NCBI GenBank assembly: GCA_964426415.1
Contig: CAYRQM010000001.1
Coordinates: forward strand, 1 to 64,000
Source: UBA3792 sp964426415
GTDB lineage: Bacteria; Bacillota; Clostridia; Christensenellales; CAG-138
DNA: 64,000 nt
Direction: 5' to 3'
Below, piece by piece: positions 42,014 through 50,219 of this stretch. The notes under the pieces are model-generated. The model was not told the origin of the DNA. It saw only the letters and a program-made list of their open reading frames with translations, and ran no database searches. Within the stretch, counting starts at the first letter, position 1, and each line of letters opens with the position of its first letter. The translations under genes and the position numbers were made by a program.

Positions 42014-42213
42014 ATTTCGTTCCCATACCGCGCTTTCTTGTAGGGAACAAATGAGCGGTTTTCGCGCACAAAAGTTGCCCATTTGTCAAGCGGTTCTTTG
42101 CATACGAATAGGATGCGCCGGCGATTCGTTCGTATTCTTATTGCAAAATGTACCGCAATCCCGCACGGCGGCAGGGGGTTCCGACAAAAATTGAAAGAAT
42201 ATGAAAAAACCTC

Positions 42214-42242
42214 TTGATATTTTCATGTAAAGTTGTTATACT
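42214..42242 (+). promoter_or_regulatory. Promoter of the first LysR gene
   Basis: TTGATA, 17 bases, TATACT. The 200 bases upstream (42014-42213) contain no gene; a GAATAGGATGCGCC region with imperfect dyads is the only structure seen. Confidence 0.8.
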
Positions 42243-42278
42243 ATGCAAGATAAATATTCATCCCGTAAGGAGTTAACC

Positions 42279-43199
42279 ATGAATCTGCAATACTATTCCA
42301 ACTATGTCACCATCGTAGAAGAAGGCAGCTTGACGGCTGCGGCACGGAAGCTGCGCATTGCACAGCCTGCGTTGAGCAACCAAATCAAGGCGCTGGAAAC
42401 CGCGTATGGCGCACGCTTGTTCTATCGCGGCGCACGCCGCTTGGAGCTGACGGACGCAGGCACGATCCTGTATCAGAAGGCAAAATGGATGTGCGAAGTC
42501 GAGACGTCCGCCCGCAACGAAATCGCAAGCGGTTTCAACGGTTCGCGTGGCACGCTGCGCGTCGGCATCACATCCTCTTTTGAGAACGAATACATGCGCA
42601 ACCTGCTGCGCGACTTTGCCGACCGCTATCCCGATACCGAAGTGCGCGTTTTCGAAGCCGATATGCAGGAGCTTGCAAAGAAGCTGCAAAACGGCGTCAT
42701 CGAAGCGATGCTGATTCGTGCGCCCCATTACGAAACCGAAAACATGGAAGTGCTGCACACGCAGCATGACGATTTGGTGGCGGCATACCGCGACGGTTCC
42801 TTCTTCCAAGACATGGACAGCGACGCCATCACGTTTGAACAGCTTGAGAATCTGCCGCTGTCGGTGCTGGAGCGCAGCGTGCCTGCCTTCAACAACGCCT
42901 TCAAAACAAGGAGCGCCATCCCGACGATGAAGTTTATCAGCACCAGAATGACGGTTACGCTGATGTGGGCAAGACTGGGCAAGGGCATTGCACTGGTGCC
43001 GAAGCTTGCCATGAAGGAGCTGGGCTACGGCGATCTCAAGTACAAGACCATCGTTGACAACGACTTGCTGGTGCCGTCCGTCTCCGTGGTGGCGCAGCGC
43101 CGCAAGTACCGTTCGCAGGTCATCAACAACTTCCTTGCGCTGCTTGCCGAGGAGTACAACATCACCTACGATCAGCCGATCTTCCCGGACGAACGATAA
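42279..43199 (+). CDS. LysR-family transcriptional regulator
   Basis: 306 residues. Winged helix-turn-helix at 1-65 (GSLTAAARKLRIAQPALSNQIKALE) and a periplasmic-binding-like effector domain at about 90-295. Target and effector unknown. Stands alone: no divergent gene to suggest a regulon. AAGGAG at 42267-42272 sets ATG 42279. Confidence 0.92.
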   Translation: MNLQYYSNYVTIVEEGSLTAAARKLRIAQPALSNQIKALETAYGARLFYRGARRLELTDAGTILYQKAKWMCEVETSARNEIASGFNGSRGTLRVGITSSFENEYMRNLLRDFADRYPDTEVRVFEADMQELAKKLQNGVIEAMLIRAPHYETENMEVLHTQHDDLVAAYRDGSFFQDMDSDAITFEQLENLPLSVLERSVPAFNNAFKTRSAIPTMKFISTRMTVTLMWARLGKGIALVPKLAMKELGYGDLKYKTIVDNDLLVPSVSVVAQRRKYRSQVINNFLALLAEEYNITYDQPIFPDER

Positions 43200-43254
43200 T
43201 CCTGCAGCGGGGCGAAAGCGTTTGCCCCATCCATTCTTTCGGAGGTTTCATTCT

Positions 43255-43935
43255 ATGAAGAAATTCATTGCATTGCTGCTCTGCCTCGTGCTTTGCATGG
43301 CGGCAGGCTGCACCAAAGCGACACAGCCCACGGATGCGGACGCGAACGCCGCGCCGACCGTGACGGACGAACCGACCACAACGGAGGAACCGACAATGAA
43401 CCAAAATCCCATTGCAACCATCACCATGGCAGACGGCAGCGTCATGAAAATCGAGCTGTATCCCGACGTCGCGCCCAACACGGTCAAGAACTTCATCTCG
43501 CTTGCCAACAGCGGGTTCTATGACGGGCTCAAGTTTCACCGCATCTATGCGGGATTCATGATCCAAGGCGGCGACCCGAACGGCGACGGCACGGGCGATC
43601 CCGGCTACAGCATCAAGGGTGAGTTTTCCGTCAACGGCGTCAAAAACACGCTGTCGCACACCCGCGGCGTCATTTCCATGGCGCGTGCGCAACCCTACGA
43701 TTCCGCAGGGTCGCAGTTCTTCATCATGCACGGCGACGCCCCCTCTCTGGACGGCAGCTACGCCGCGTTTGGCATGCTGATCGAAGGCTTTGACACCTTG
43801 GACGCCATCGCCGCCACGCCCTGCACGACCAACGCATGGGGCGAAAAGTCCGTCCCCACCTACGACGTCGTGATACAAAGCATCACCGTGGACACGTTTG
43901 GCGTCACATACGGCGAGTCGGAAATCATCCAATAG
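43255..43935 (+). CDS. Lipoprotein peptidyl-prolyl isomerase (cyclophilin)
   Basis: 226 residues. Lipobox MAAGC with Cys19, a Thr/Pro/Asp linker, then a cyclophilin domain from about 50: VAPNTVKNFISLANSGFYDGLKFHRIYAGFMIQGGDP (FHRIYAGFMIQGGDP), GSQFFIMHGDAPSLDGSYAAFG. Should catalyse proline isomerisation in exported proteins on the outer face of the membrane. GGAGG at 43241-43245. Confidence 0.93.
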   Translation: MKKFIALLLCLVLCMAAGCTKATQPTDADANAAPTVTDEPTTTEEPTMNQNPIATITMADGSVMKIELYPDVAPNTVKNFISLANSGFYDGLKFHRIYAGFMIQGGDPNGDGTGDPGYSIKGEFSVNGVKNTLSHTRGVISMARAQPYDSAGSQFFIMHGDAPSLDGSYAAFGMLIEGFDTLDAIAATPCTTNAWGEKSVPTYDVVIQSITVDTFGVTYGESEIIQ

Positions 43936-43947
43936 CCCTTTTGTTCC

Positions 43948-43975
43948 AAACAGGACGCGGAAACGCGTCTTGTTT
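43948..43975 (+). terminator. Terminator after the cyclophilin gene
   Basis: AACAGGACGCG-GAAA-CGCGTCTTGTTTT. Confidence 0.85.
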
Positions 43976-43995
43976 TGTCGTGATGCAGAAAGCGG

Positions 43996-44024
43996 TTGCG
44001 AAACGGTTGCCGCTATGCTATAAT
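43996..44024 (+). promoter_or_regulatory. prfB promoter
   Basis: TTGCGA, 17 bases, TATAAT. Confidence 0.8.
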
Positions 44025-44053
44025 GCACAAGAAATTTGGCGAGGAGAAACCCA

Positions 44054-45154
44054 ATGGTCGTACTGGACGAATACAAAATGCAGCTTGGCGAGCTGAATCA
44101 AACGCTGACAATGGCGCACAAGCAAATGAATGTGGATGCGCTGGAAGCCGAGCAAAAAGAATTAGAAACACAAATGAGCGACGCCGACTTTTGGAACGAT
44201 GTGGACAAAGCCAATTCGGTCAATGCCCGCGTCAAGTCCATCAAGACCAAGCTGTCCCGCTTGGCAAAGCTGGACGGACAGAGCGCCGACATCGATACCC
44301 TCATCGAGATGGCAGAGGAGGAGGACGACGAGAGCCTGCTGGAGGAGATCAAATCCGAGCTGAAAGCCTTTGGCGACAAGATGTCCGCACTCCGCTTGGA
44401 AATGCTCCTAAAAGGCCCCTACGACGCGTCAAACGCCGTTCTGTCGCTGCATGCGGGCGCAGGCGGCACGGAGGCACAGGACTGGACAGAGATGCTCTAT
44501 CGGATGTACACGCGCTTTTGCGAGAAGCAGGGGTGGCAGGTGCATGAGCTGGATCTTTTGGACGGCGACGACGCAGGCGTCAAGTCCGTCACGTTTGAGG
44601 TGGAAGGCGAGAACGCCTACGGCTATCTCAAGGCGGAAAAGGGCGTCCATCGCTTGGTGCGCATTTCGCCCTTCGATTCGTCGGCGCGGCGGCACACCTC
44701 GTTCGCATCGTTGGACGTGACGCCCATCTTTGACGACGACACGGGCAGCATCAAGATTGAGCCGGACGACATTCGCGTGGACACCTACCGTTCCGGCGGC
44801 GCGGGCGGACAAAACGTCAACAAGGTTTCCTCCGCCATTCGCATCACCCATTTGGCGACGGGCATTGTGGTGCAGTGCCAAAACGAGCGCAGCCAGCTGC
44901 AAAACAAAGAGATGGCGATGCGCATTTTGCGCGGCAAACTTTTAGAGCTGCAGGAACGCGAGCGCGAGGAGCAAATGGCGTCCATCAAGGGCGAAATGAA
45001 AAAAATCGAATGGGGCAGCCAAATCCGTTCCTACGTCTTCCAGCCGTATACGCTGGTCAAGGACCATCGCACGGGCGCCGAAAACGGCAACATCCAAGCG
45101 GTGATGGACGGCGACTTGGACAACTTCATCTCCGCCTACCTCACCATGTCCTAA
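44054..45154 (+). CDS. prfB: Peptide chain release factor 2
   Basis: 366 residues. Terminates translation at UGA and UAA. GGQ loop YRSGGAGGQNVNKVSSA near 245-262, and upstream GVHRLVRISPFDSSARRHTSFAS. The N-terminal helical domain reads through without interruption, so the programmed +1 frameshift found in many prfB genes is absent. GAGGAG at 44041-44046. Confidence 0.96.
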   Translation: MVVLDEYKMQLGELNQTLTMAHKQMNVDALEAEQKELETQMSDADFWNDVDKANSVNARVKSIKTKLSRLAKLDGQSADIDTLIEMAEEEDDESLLEEIKSELKAFGDKMSALRLEMLLKGPYDASNAVLSLHAGAGGTEAQDWTEMLYRMYTRFCEKQGWQVHELDLLDGDDAGVKSVTFEVEGENAYGYLKAEKGVHRLVRISPFDSSARRHTSFASLDVTPIFDDDTGSIKIEPDDIRVDTYRSGGAGGQNVNKVSSAIRITHLATGIVVQCQNERSQLQNKEMAMRILRGKLLELQEREREEQMASIKGEMKKIEWGSQIRSYVFQPYTLVKDHRTGAENGNIQAVMDGDLDNFISAYLTMS

Positions 45155-45167
45155 TCGAAAATCAAAA

Positions 45168-45193
45168 CCCCTGCATCGTCTTGCAGGGGCTTT
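45168..45193 (+). terminator. prfB terminator
   Basis: CCCCTGCA-TCGTCT-TGCAGGGG then CTTT. Confidence 0.8.
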
Positions 45194-45205
45194 ACCATAA
45201 AGAAT

Positions 45206-45236
45206 GTAAAACGGAGCCAAGGCGGCTCCGCTTTTA
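45206..45236. terminator. Bidirectional terminator between prfB and arcB
   Basis: CGGAGCC and GGCTCCG around a five-base loop with A4 on the left and T4 on the right; on the reverse strand it closes the arcB transcript. Confidence 0.8.
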
Positions 45237-45242
45237 TATGGT

Positions 45243-46235
45243 TTACTTGTCCAGCTCGTCGGTGAGCGTAGCGACCATGACCGCCTTGATGGTGTGCATC
45301 CGATTTTCGGCTTCGTCGAAGACGACGCTGTGACGGCTGCGGAAGACCTCGTCGGTCACTTCCATCTCGGTCAGCCCGTAGCGGTCGTGAATGTCGCGGC
45401 CGACGGACGTTTCGAGGTCGTGGAAGGACGGCAGGCAATGGAGGAAGATCACGTCGTCGTTGCCCGTCATGCGCAGCATCTCCATGGTCACGCGATAGGG
45501 CTGCAGCAGGCGGATGCGCTCTTCAAACTGCGCTTCTTCGCCCATGGACACCCAAACGTCGGTGTAGATGGCGTCGGCGCCCGCTACCGCCTCGATGCGG
45601 TCGGACAGGGTGATGGTGCCGCCCGTTTCGGCGCAGATGGCGCGCATCTCCTGCACGAGCGTTTCGGACGGGAACAGCGTCTTGGGCGCGATGCCCACAA
45701 AGTGCATGCCCATCTTGGCACAGCCGATCATCAGCGAATTGCCCATGTTGTTGCGGGCGTCGCCCACATACACGAAGCGCACCTGATTGAGCGGCTTGTT
45801 GACATGCTCCAAAATGGTCATCCAATCCGCCAAGACCTGCGTCGGATGGTACAGGTCGGTCAGCCCGTTCCACACGGGTACGCCGCTGTGCTTGGCAAGC
45901 AGCTCCACGGTGGTTTGGGAGAACCCGCGAAACTCGATGCCGTCATAGAAGCGGCCCAACACCTTTGCGGTGTCCTCCAAGGACTCCTTTTTGCCCATTT
46001 GGCTGTTGGACAGGAACGTGACGTTGGCGCCCTCGTCGTATGCGGCGACTTCAAACGCGCAGCGCGTGCGGGTGCTGGTCTTTTCGAACAGCAGCACGAT
46101 GTTCTTGTTCGCCATGCGCTTGGGAAAGACGCCCTGTTGTTTTTCTGCCTTCAGCCGCTGCGCGAGCGACAGCAGTGCGCGGATCTCGTCGGGCGTGAAG
46201 TCACGCAGGGTCAGTAGATTTCTGCCTTTGAACAT
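45243..46235 (-). CDS. arcB: Ornithine carbamoyltransferase
   Basis: 330 residues. Next to arginine deiminase it should run catabolically: citrulline + phosphate to ornithine + carbamoyl phosphate. Carbamoyl phosphate loop FEKTSTRTRCAFE at about 50-62, HPTQVLADW, and FLHCLPSFHD at about 270. AGGAGA lies 9 bases before the ATG. Carbamate kinase (arcC) and the arginine/ornithine antiporter are not in the window, so the ATP-yielding step must be encoded elsewhere. Confidence 0.95.
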   Translation of the reverse strand: MFKGRNLLTLRDFTPDEIRALLSLAQRLKAEKQQGVFPKRMANKNIVLLFEKTSTRTRCAFEVAAYDEGANVTFLSNSQMGKKESLEDTAKVLGRFYDGIEFRGFSQTTVELLAKHSGVPVWNGLTDLYHPTQVLADWMTILEHVNKPLNQVRFVYVGDARNNMGNSLMIGCAKMGMHFVGIAPKTLFPSETLVQEMRAICAETGGTITLSDRIEAVAGADAIYTDVWVSMGEEAQFEERIRLLQPYRVTMEMLRMTGNDDVIFLHCLPSFHDLETSVGRDIHDRYGLTEMEVTDEVFRSRHSVVFDEAENRMHTIKAVMVATLTDELDK

Positions 46236-46250
46236 AAGCTTTCTCCTATC

Positions 46251-47471
46251 TTATTTGGTAATCGGTTCGCGGACAAACGGCATGGACATACAACGTGGGC
46301 CGCCGCGTCCGCGGGACAGCTCGGCGGAAGGAATCTCGTGTACCGTGATGCCGTTTTCTGTGAGAATCCGATTGGTGACATAGTTGCGGGAATAGGTGAT
46401 GACTTCACCGGGCGAAACGCACAGCGTGTTCGCGCCGTCGTTCCATTGTTCGCGTGCCGCGTCGATCTCGCTGGCGCCTCCGCATTCGATGAAACGGACG
46501 GGATCGCCGCCCAGCACGTCGCGGAATACGGTGGCAAGCGGCTTGTTCTCCTCGACAATCTTGAGCTTGTCGTCCGTCTTGGTCAGACGGAAGGTGCGCA
46601 GTCCGCGCATGATGTTGGGGTGCACGACGAACGTGTTGACGTCCACCATGGTCATGACGGTATCCAGATGCATGAAGGCACGCACCTTGGGAATGTCGAT
46701 GGCGATGATTTGGCGGATGCCCGTTCGTTCGCCAATCAGCCGATTCGCCACCAGCTCCACCGCTTGGGGATCGGTGCGCTGGGACATGCCAAACGCGATG
46801 GCGTCCTCGGAAAGCACCAAGCAGTCGCCGCCCTCGATGGAGTGGACGTCCGCACGGTCGTGGTACTTGGGGACCCACCGATAGACGGGGTGATATTTGA
46901 ATACGTACTTGGAAAACAGCGTTTCGCGCCGCCGCACTTCATTTGCCATGCGGGAAATCAACACGCCGTCGCCCACGCAGGCGAACGGGTCGCGTGTGAA
47001 GTAAAGGTTGGGCATGGGGTCTACATAAAAGGGGTATTTTTCGTCGATAAAATCGACCAGATGGCGCTTTTTGACGTTGGGAATGTCGGTCTTGCGCACG
47101 CCGCCTGCCATGATGGCAAACAGCTTGTCCAATGGCTGTGCGGCAAGGTAGGCGTTGACCGCCTGCTCCGCACCCTCCGCGGCGATGTTCGCTTCGCGGA
47201 TGTACTCCCAAATCAGCTCATCCTTGGCGCCTGCATATTCGATTGCCTCGCGTAGGAGGTCTTCGAGATACAGCACCTCCACGCCGCATTCCCGCAGCGT
47301 TTTGGCAAATTGGTCGTGTTCCTCGCGGGCGTGTACCAGATAGGGAATGTCGTCAAACAGCTGCCGCGCCAGATAGTCGGGCATGAGGTTTTCCAATTCG
47401 GTGCCCGGCCGATGCAGCATGACCGTCTTGAGCTTTCCCACCTCCGACTGCACGCAGATAGGTTTGTCCAT
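46251..47471 (-). CDS. arcA: Arginine deiminase
   Basis: 406 residues. Converts arginine to citrulline and ammonia. Guanidine-group fold with LHRPGTELENL near the start, FTRDPFACVGDGVLI, HLDTVMTMVD and the catalytic Cys394 in GGPRCMSMP. ATG 47471 is preferred over ATGs at 47486 and 47489 because GGAGG lies at 47480-47484. It starts 14 bases after an amidase gene with no terminator between, so it is probably transcribed with it. Confidence 0.96.
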   Translation of the reverse strand: MDKPICVQSEVGKLKTVMLHRPGTELENLMPDYLARQLFDDIPYLVHAREEHDQFAKTLRECGVEVLYLEDLLREAIEYAGAKDELIWEYIREANIAAEGAEQAVNAYLAAQPLDKLFAIMAGGVRKTDIPNVKKRHLVDFIDEKYPFYVDPMPNLYFTRDPFACVGDGVLISRMANEVRRRETLFSKYVFKYHPVYRWVPKYHDRADVHSIEGGDCLVLSEDAIAFGMSQRTDPQAVELVANRLIGERTGIRQIIAIDIPKVRAFMHLDTVMTMVDVNTFVVHPNIMRGLRTFRLTKTDDKLKIVEENKPLATVFRDVLGGDPVRFIECGGASEIDAAREQWNDGANTLCVSPGEVITYSRNYVTNRILTENGITVHEIPSAELSRGRGGPRCMSMPFVREPITK

Positions 47472-47485
47472 AGCTTGATCCTCCA

Positions 47486-48343
47486 TCAAGGCGTCGTCCC
47501 CGTGTCGGAGAAGTACGCCAAAATTCCTTCAAAAATGCCGCGCGCCATCTTGGACTGAAACGTCGTGTCCGTCAAGTGCGCATCCTCATCGGGGTTTGTC
47601 AAATAGCCCATCTCGATGCACACGACGGGACGCGTGCACCAGTTGAAAAACGTCAAATCACTGCGCTGCATCAAGCCGTCGTGCTTTTGCATGGTGATTC
47701 CCGTGATCGAACAGTAGCGTGCAATGATGACCTTGGCGGCGCCGAGGCTCTCGGCGTACCGCGTGGTGCAGCTTTCCGACGGAACGAGCATGAACGCACC
47801 CTGCACCGTCTCGTCGTCGGTGCCGTTGCAATGCACCCCAATGGCAAGATCCACCAGGTTGTCGTTCAAAATCTGCGCCCGCTCGCGGTTGGACAGATGC
47901 ACGTCGCTCGTCGTGCGGGTCAGATAGACCGTGGCGCCCGCTTCGCGCAGCAGCGTGGCAAGCTGGATGCACACGTCCAAATTGACCTGATACTCGCACA
48001 CGTTGGACACCACGCCGCGGGTGCCCATGGTCGCCTTTGCCGTGACGATTGCCGAATCGGGCGCGTTGGGCTCGGTGATGGCGTCCGCCGTTTGTTGATG
48101 CCCCGGATCGATGCCGATGGTCACCCCGTCCAGCATGTGGGCGGTGGCGGCGCTTGCGGGCAGCGCTTTCGGCGCCTGCGTTGCTTCGGGCGCCGCTGTT
48201 GCAATCTGTACCGAAACGGGCGTCTCCAAAGGAAGCGCCGTCGCAGCCAAAGTGGCTTGCACCGCCGCTTGCGGCACTTCCCCGCAGGCAAACAGCCCAA
48301 GCCCCAACAGCAGGCACATCCCGATTAAGCAAATCCGCTTCAT
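47486..48343 (-). CDS. N-acetylmuramoyl-L-alanine amidase lipoprotein (Amidase_3)
   Basis: 285 residues. Lipobox LFAC (Cys20), Ala/Thr/Pro linker (25-70), then an Amidase_3 domain with the zinc ligands His in IDPGHQQ, Glu in CEYQVNLD and His in GVHCNG, plus the catalytic Glu in CIEMGYLTN. Cuts the amide between MurNAc and the stem peptide, outside the cell. The promoter leaves no leader. 40 percent-level similarity by eye to the next amidase (48405-49277), suggesting duplication. Confidence 0.93.
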   Translation of the reverse strand: MKRICLIGMCLLLGLGLFACGEVPQAAVQATLAATALPLETPVSVQIATAAPEATQAPKALPASAATAHMLDGVTIGIDPGHQQTADAITEPNAPDSAIVTAKATMGTRGVVSNVCEYQVNLDVCIQLATLLREAGATVYLTRTTSDVHLSNRERAQILNDNLVDLAIGVHCNGTDDETVQGAFMLVPSESCTTRYAESLGAAKVIIARYCSITGITMQKHDGLMQRSDLTFFNWCTRPVVCIEMGYLTNPDEDAHLTDTTFQSKMARGIFEGILAYFSDTGTTP

Positions 48344-48349
48344 ATGGCG

Positions 48350-48378
48350 ATTGTAACAGACCTTTTCGATTTATGCAA
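48350..48378 (-). promoter_or_regulatory. Amidase promoter, predicted leaderless
   Basis: TTGCAT, 17 bases, TACAAT, then CGCCAT and the ATG at 48343. Confidence 0.82.
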
Positions 48379-48404
48379 CCTTTTTGCGATTATGCACAGT
48401 CAGT

Positions 48405-49277
48405 TTATCCGTTTTGGGACTGAAAATACGCGATGATGCCGTTGAGAATGCCCTGCGCCATCTTGACTTGGAAGTCGGGATCGGTCAGCTTGCAGTCCTC
48501 CTCGGCGTTGGTCATATGCCCCATCTCGATGCAGACGATGGGACGCGTACACCAGTTGAACCCCGTTTGGTCGCCGCGATAGGTGATGCCCTCTTTCTTG
48601 AGCATCGCAATGCCCGTCTCGGCACAGTACGCGTCGATGATGCAGCGCGCCGCCGCAAGGTTTTCCTCGTAGTGGGTGGTGCGATACTCCTTCGGAATCA
48701 GCATGAACGCGCCATGTACCTTGCGGTCGTCACTGCCGTTGCAATGCAGCCGAATGGCAAGATCGACCTCGGCTTCGTTGAACAGGATCGCCCGTTCGGA
48801 ATTGGAGATGTTCACATCGGCAATGTCGTGGGTCATGATGACGGTGGCGCCTGCGGCAACCAGCATGTCCCGCAAAAGCAGCCCCACATCCAAGTTGACG
48901 ACGTATTCGCGCACATGGGACGAAACGCCCATCGTGCCCGATGCGACCTTTGCCTTTGTTTCGGAAGCGCCGGGCGCAACCGGTTCTTGGGCGCGGTTGG
49001 GCGTCTGCTGATGTCCCGGATCGACGCCAATCACCAGCCCGTACAGCGCGGGCGTCGCGGTAGGCTCCGGCGTGTCGGTGGGAACGGGCGTGGGCGTCGC
49101 GGTGGGGACGGCGGTGGGCGCCGCAGAAGTGGGCGCGGGGACGTTGGTCGCCACGGATACCGATTCGGGCGTGGCAGTCGTTTCGCCCGTGGGCGACTCG
49201 CCCGCAGGCTTTACGCATCCAAGCCCCAACAGCAACGCCGCAAGGAGCAGCAAGCAAATGCCGCGTTTGATGGTCAT
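48405..49277 (-). CDS. N-acetylmuramoyl-L-alanine amidase lipoprotein, second copy
   Basis: 290 residues. Lipobox LGLGC (Cys21), a Thr/Pro-rich repeat linker (PTATPTPVPTDTPEPTATP), Amidase_3 domain with IDPGHQQ-like VDPGHQQ, REYVVNLD, RLHCNG and CIEMGHMTN; all zinc and catalytic residues are present. The ATG overlaps the recR stop (ATGA), placing it at the end of the dnaX-ybaB-recR operon, so its expression is tied to DNA-repair genes. Confidence 0.93.
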   Translation of the reverse strand: MTIKRGICLLLLAALLLGLGCVKPAGESPTGETTATPESVSVATNVPAPTSAAPTAVPTATPTPVPTDTPEPTATPALYGLVIGVDPGHQQTPNRAQEPVAPGASETKAKVASGTMGVSSHVREYVVNLDVGLLLRDMLVAAGATVIMTHDIADVNISNSERAILFNEAEVDLAIRLHCNGSDDRKVHGAFMLIPKEYRTTHYEENLAAARCIIDAYCAETGIAMLKKEGITYRGDQTGFNWCTRPIVCIEMGHMTNAEEDCKLTDPDFQVKMAQGILNGIIAYFQSQNG

Positions 49278-49867
49278 AGCACCCGCCGTCCTTCCAATGC
49301 TTTTGCCAGCGTAACTTCGTCGGTGTATTCCAAATTGCCGCCGATGGGGATGCCGTGCGCGATGCGGGTCGCTTTGACGCCCATGGGCTTCAAAAGCTTT
49401 GCAATGTATGCCGCCGTCGCTTCGCCCTCCACATCGGGATTTGTTGCCAAGATGACCTCTTGCACCTGTCCCGTTTTGCAGCGTTCCAAAAGCTCGTTGA
49501 TGCGCAGCTCGTTGGGGCCGACGCCGTTCATCGGCGACAGGGAACCGTTCAGCACATGGTAGCGTCCCGTAAACTCGCGGGTCTTTTCCATCGCCAAAAC
49601 GTCCTTCGGCTCACTCACCACGCACAGCATGGATTCGGTGCGCTTCTCATCGGCGCACAGCTCGCAGCGCTCCAAATCGGTGTAGGTGCCGCAGATGGGG
49701 CACGGGTGAATCTTCTCCCGCGCCTCCAAGATGGCGTTTGCAAGCTCGGTCGCCTGCTCTTTGGGCACACCCAAAAGATAGTACGCCAGCCGCTGCGCCG
49801 TCTTGTGTCCGACGCCCGGAAGCCGTGCCAGCTGTGTGGTGAGTTTTTCGACGGCTGCGATTGCCAT
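49274..49867 (-). CDS. recR: Recombination mediator RecR
   Basis: 197 residues. Helix-hairpin-helix LPGVGHKTAQRLA at about 16-28, Cys4 zinc finger CPICGTYTD/CELCADEKR, Toprim domain with VVSEPKDVLAME and GSLSPMNGVGPNEL. Loads RecA with RecFO in gap repair. Begins one base after the ybaB stop without its own clear binding site, suggesting coupling. Confidence 0.97.
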   Translation of the reverse strand: MAIAAVEKLTTQLARLPGVGHKTAQRLAYYLLGVPKEQATELANAILEAREKIHPCPICGTYTDLERCELCADEKRTESMLCVVSEPKDVLAMEKTREFTGRYHVLNGSLSPMNGVGPNELRINELLERCKTGQVQEVILATNPDVEGEATAAYIAKLLKPMGVKATRIAHGIPIGGNLEYTDEVTLAKALEGRRVL

Positions 49868-49868
49868 A

Positions 49869-50204
49869 TCAGAAGCCCATATTCAGACCGCCCGTGATTT
49901 TGCCCATCTCGCGGTCGACCGTCTCCGTCGCCTGCTTGATCGCCGCGTTGACGCCTGCCACAATCAGGTCTTGCAGCATCTCGACGTCGTCGGGATCCAC
50001 GCAAGCGGGATCGATTTGGATGGACGCCAGCTCCTTGGTGCCGTACACGGTCACGTTGACCATGCCGCCGCCTGCCGACGCCGTGTAGGTCGAAGCGTTC
50101 AGCTCCGCCTGCTTGGTTTGAATGTCCTGCTGCATCTTCTGCGCCTGCCGCATGATCTGCTGCATGTTGGCGCCGCCGCCCATTGGGAATCCGCCTTTTG
50201 CCAT
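49869..50204 (-). CDS. YbaB/EbfC nucleoid-associated protein
   Basis: 111 residues. Small dimeric DNA-binding protein. N-terminal Gly/Met-rich start (GGFPMGGGANMQQIMRQAQKMQ), a long helix and the ACVDPDDVEMLQDLIVAGVNAA segment. Conserved order dnaX-ybaB-recR. AAGGAG before the ATG. Confidence 0.95.
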   Translation of the reverse strand: MAKGGFPMGGGANMQQIMRQAQKMQQDIQTKQAELNASTYTASAGGGMVNVTVYGTKELASIQIDPACVDPDDVEMLQDLIVAGVNAAIKQATETVDREMGKITGGLNMGF

Positions 50205-50219
50205 GTTGCTTCTCCTTAC

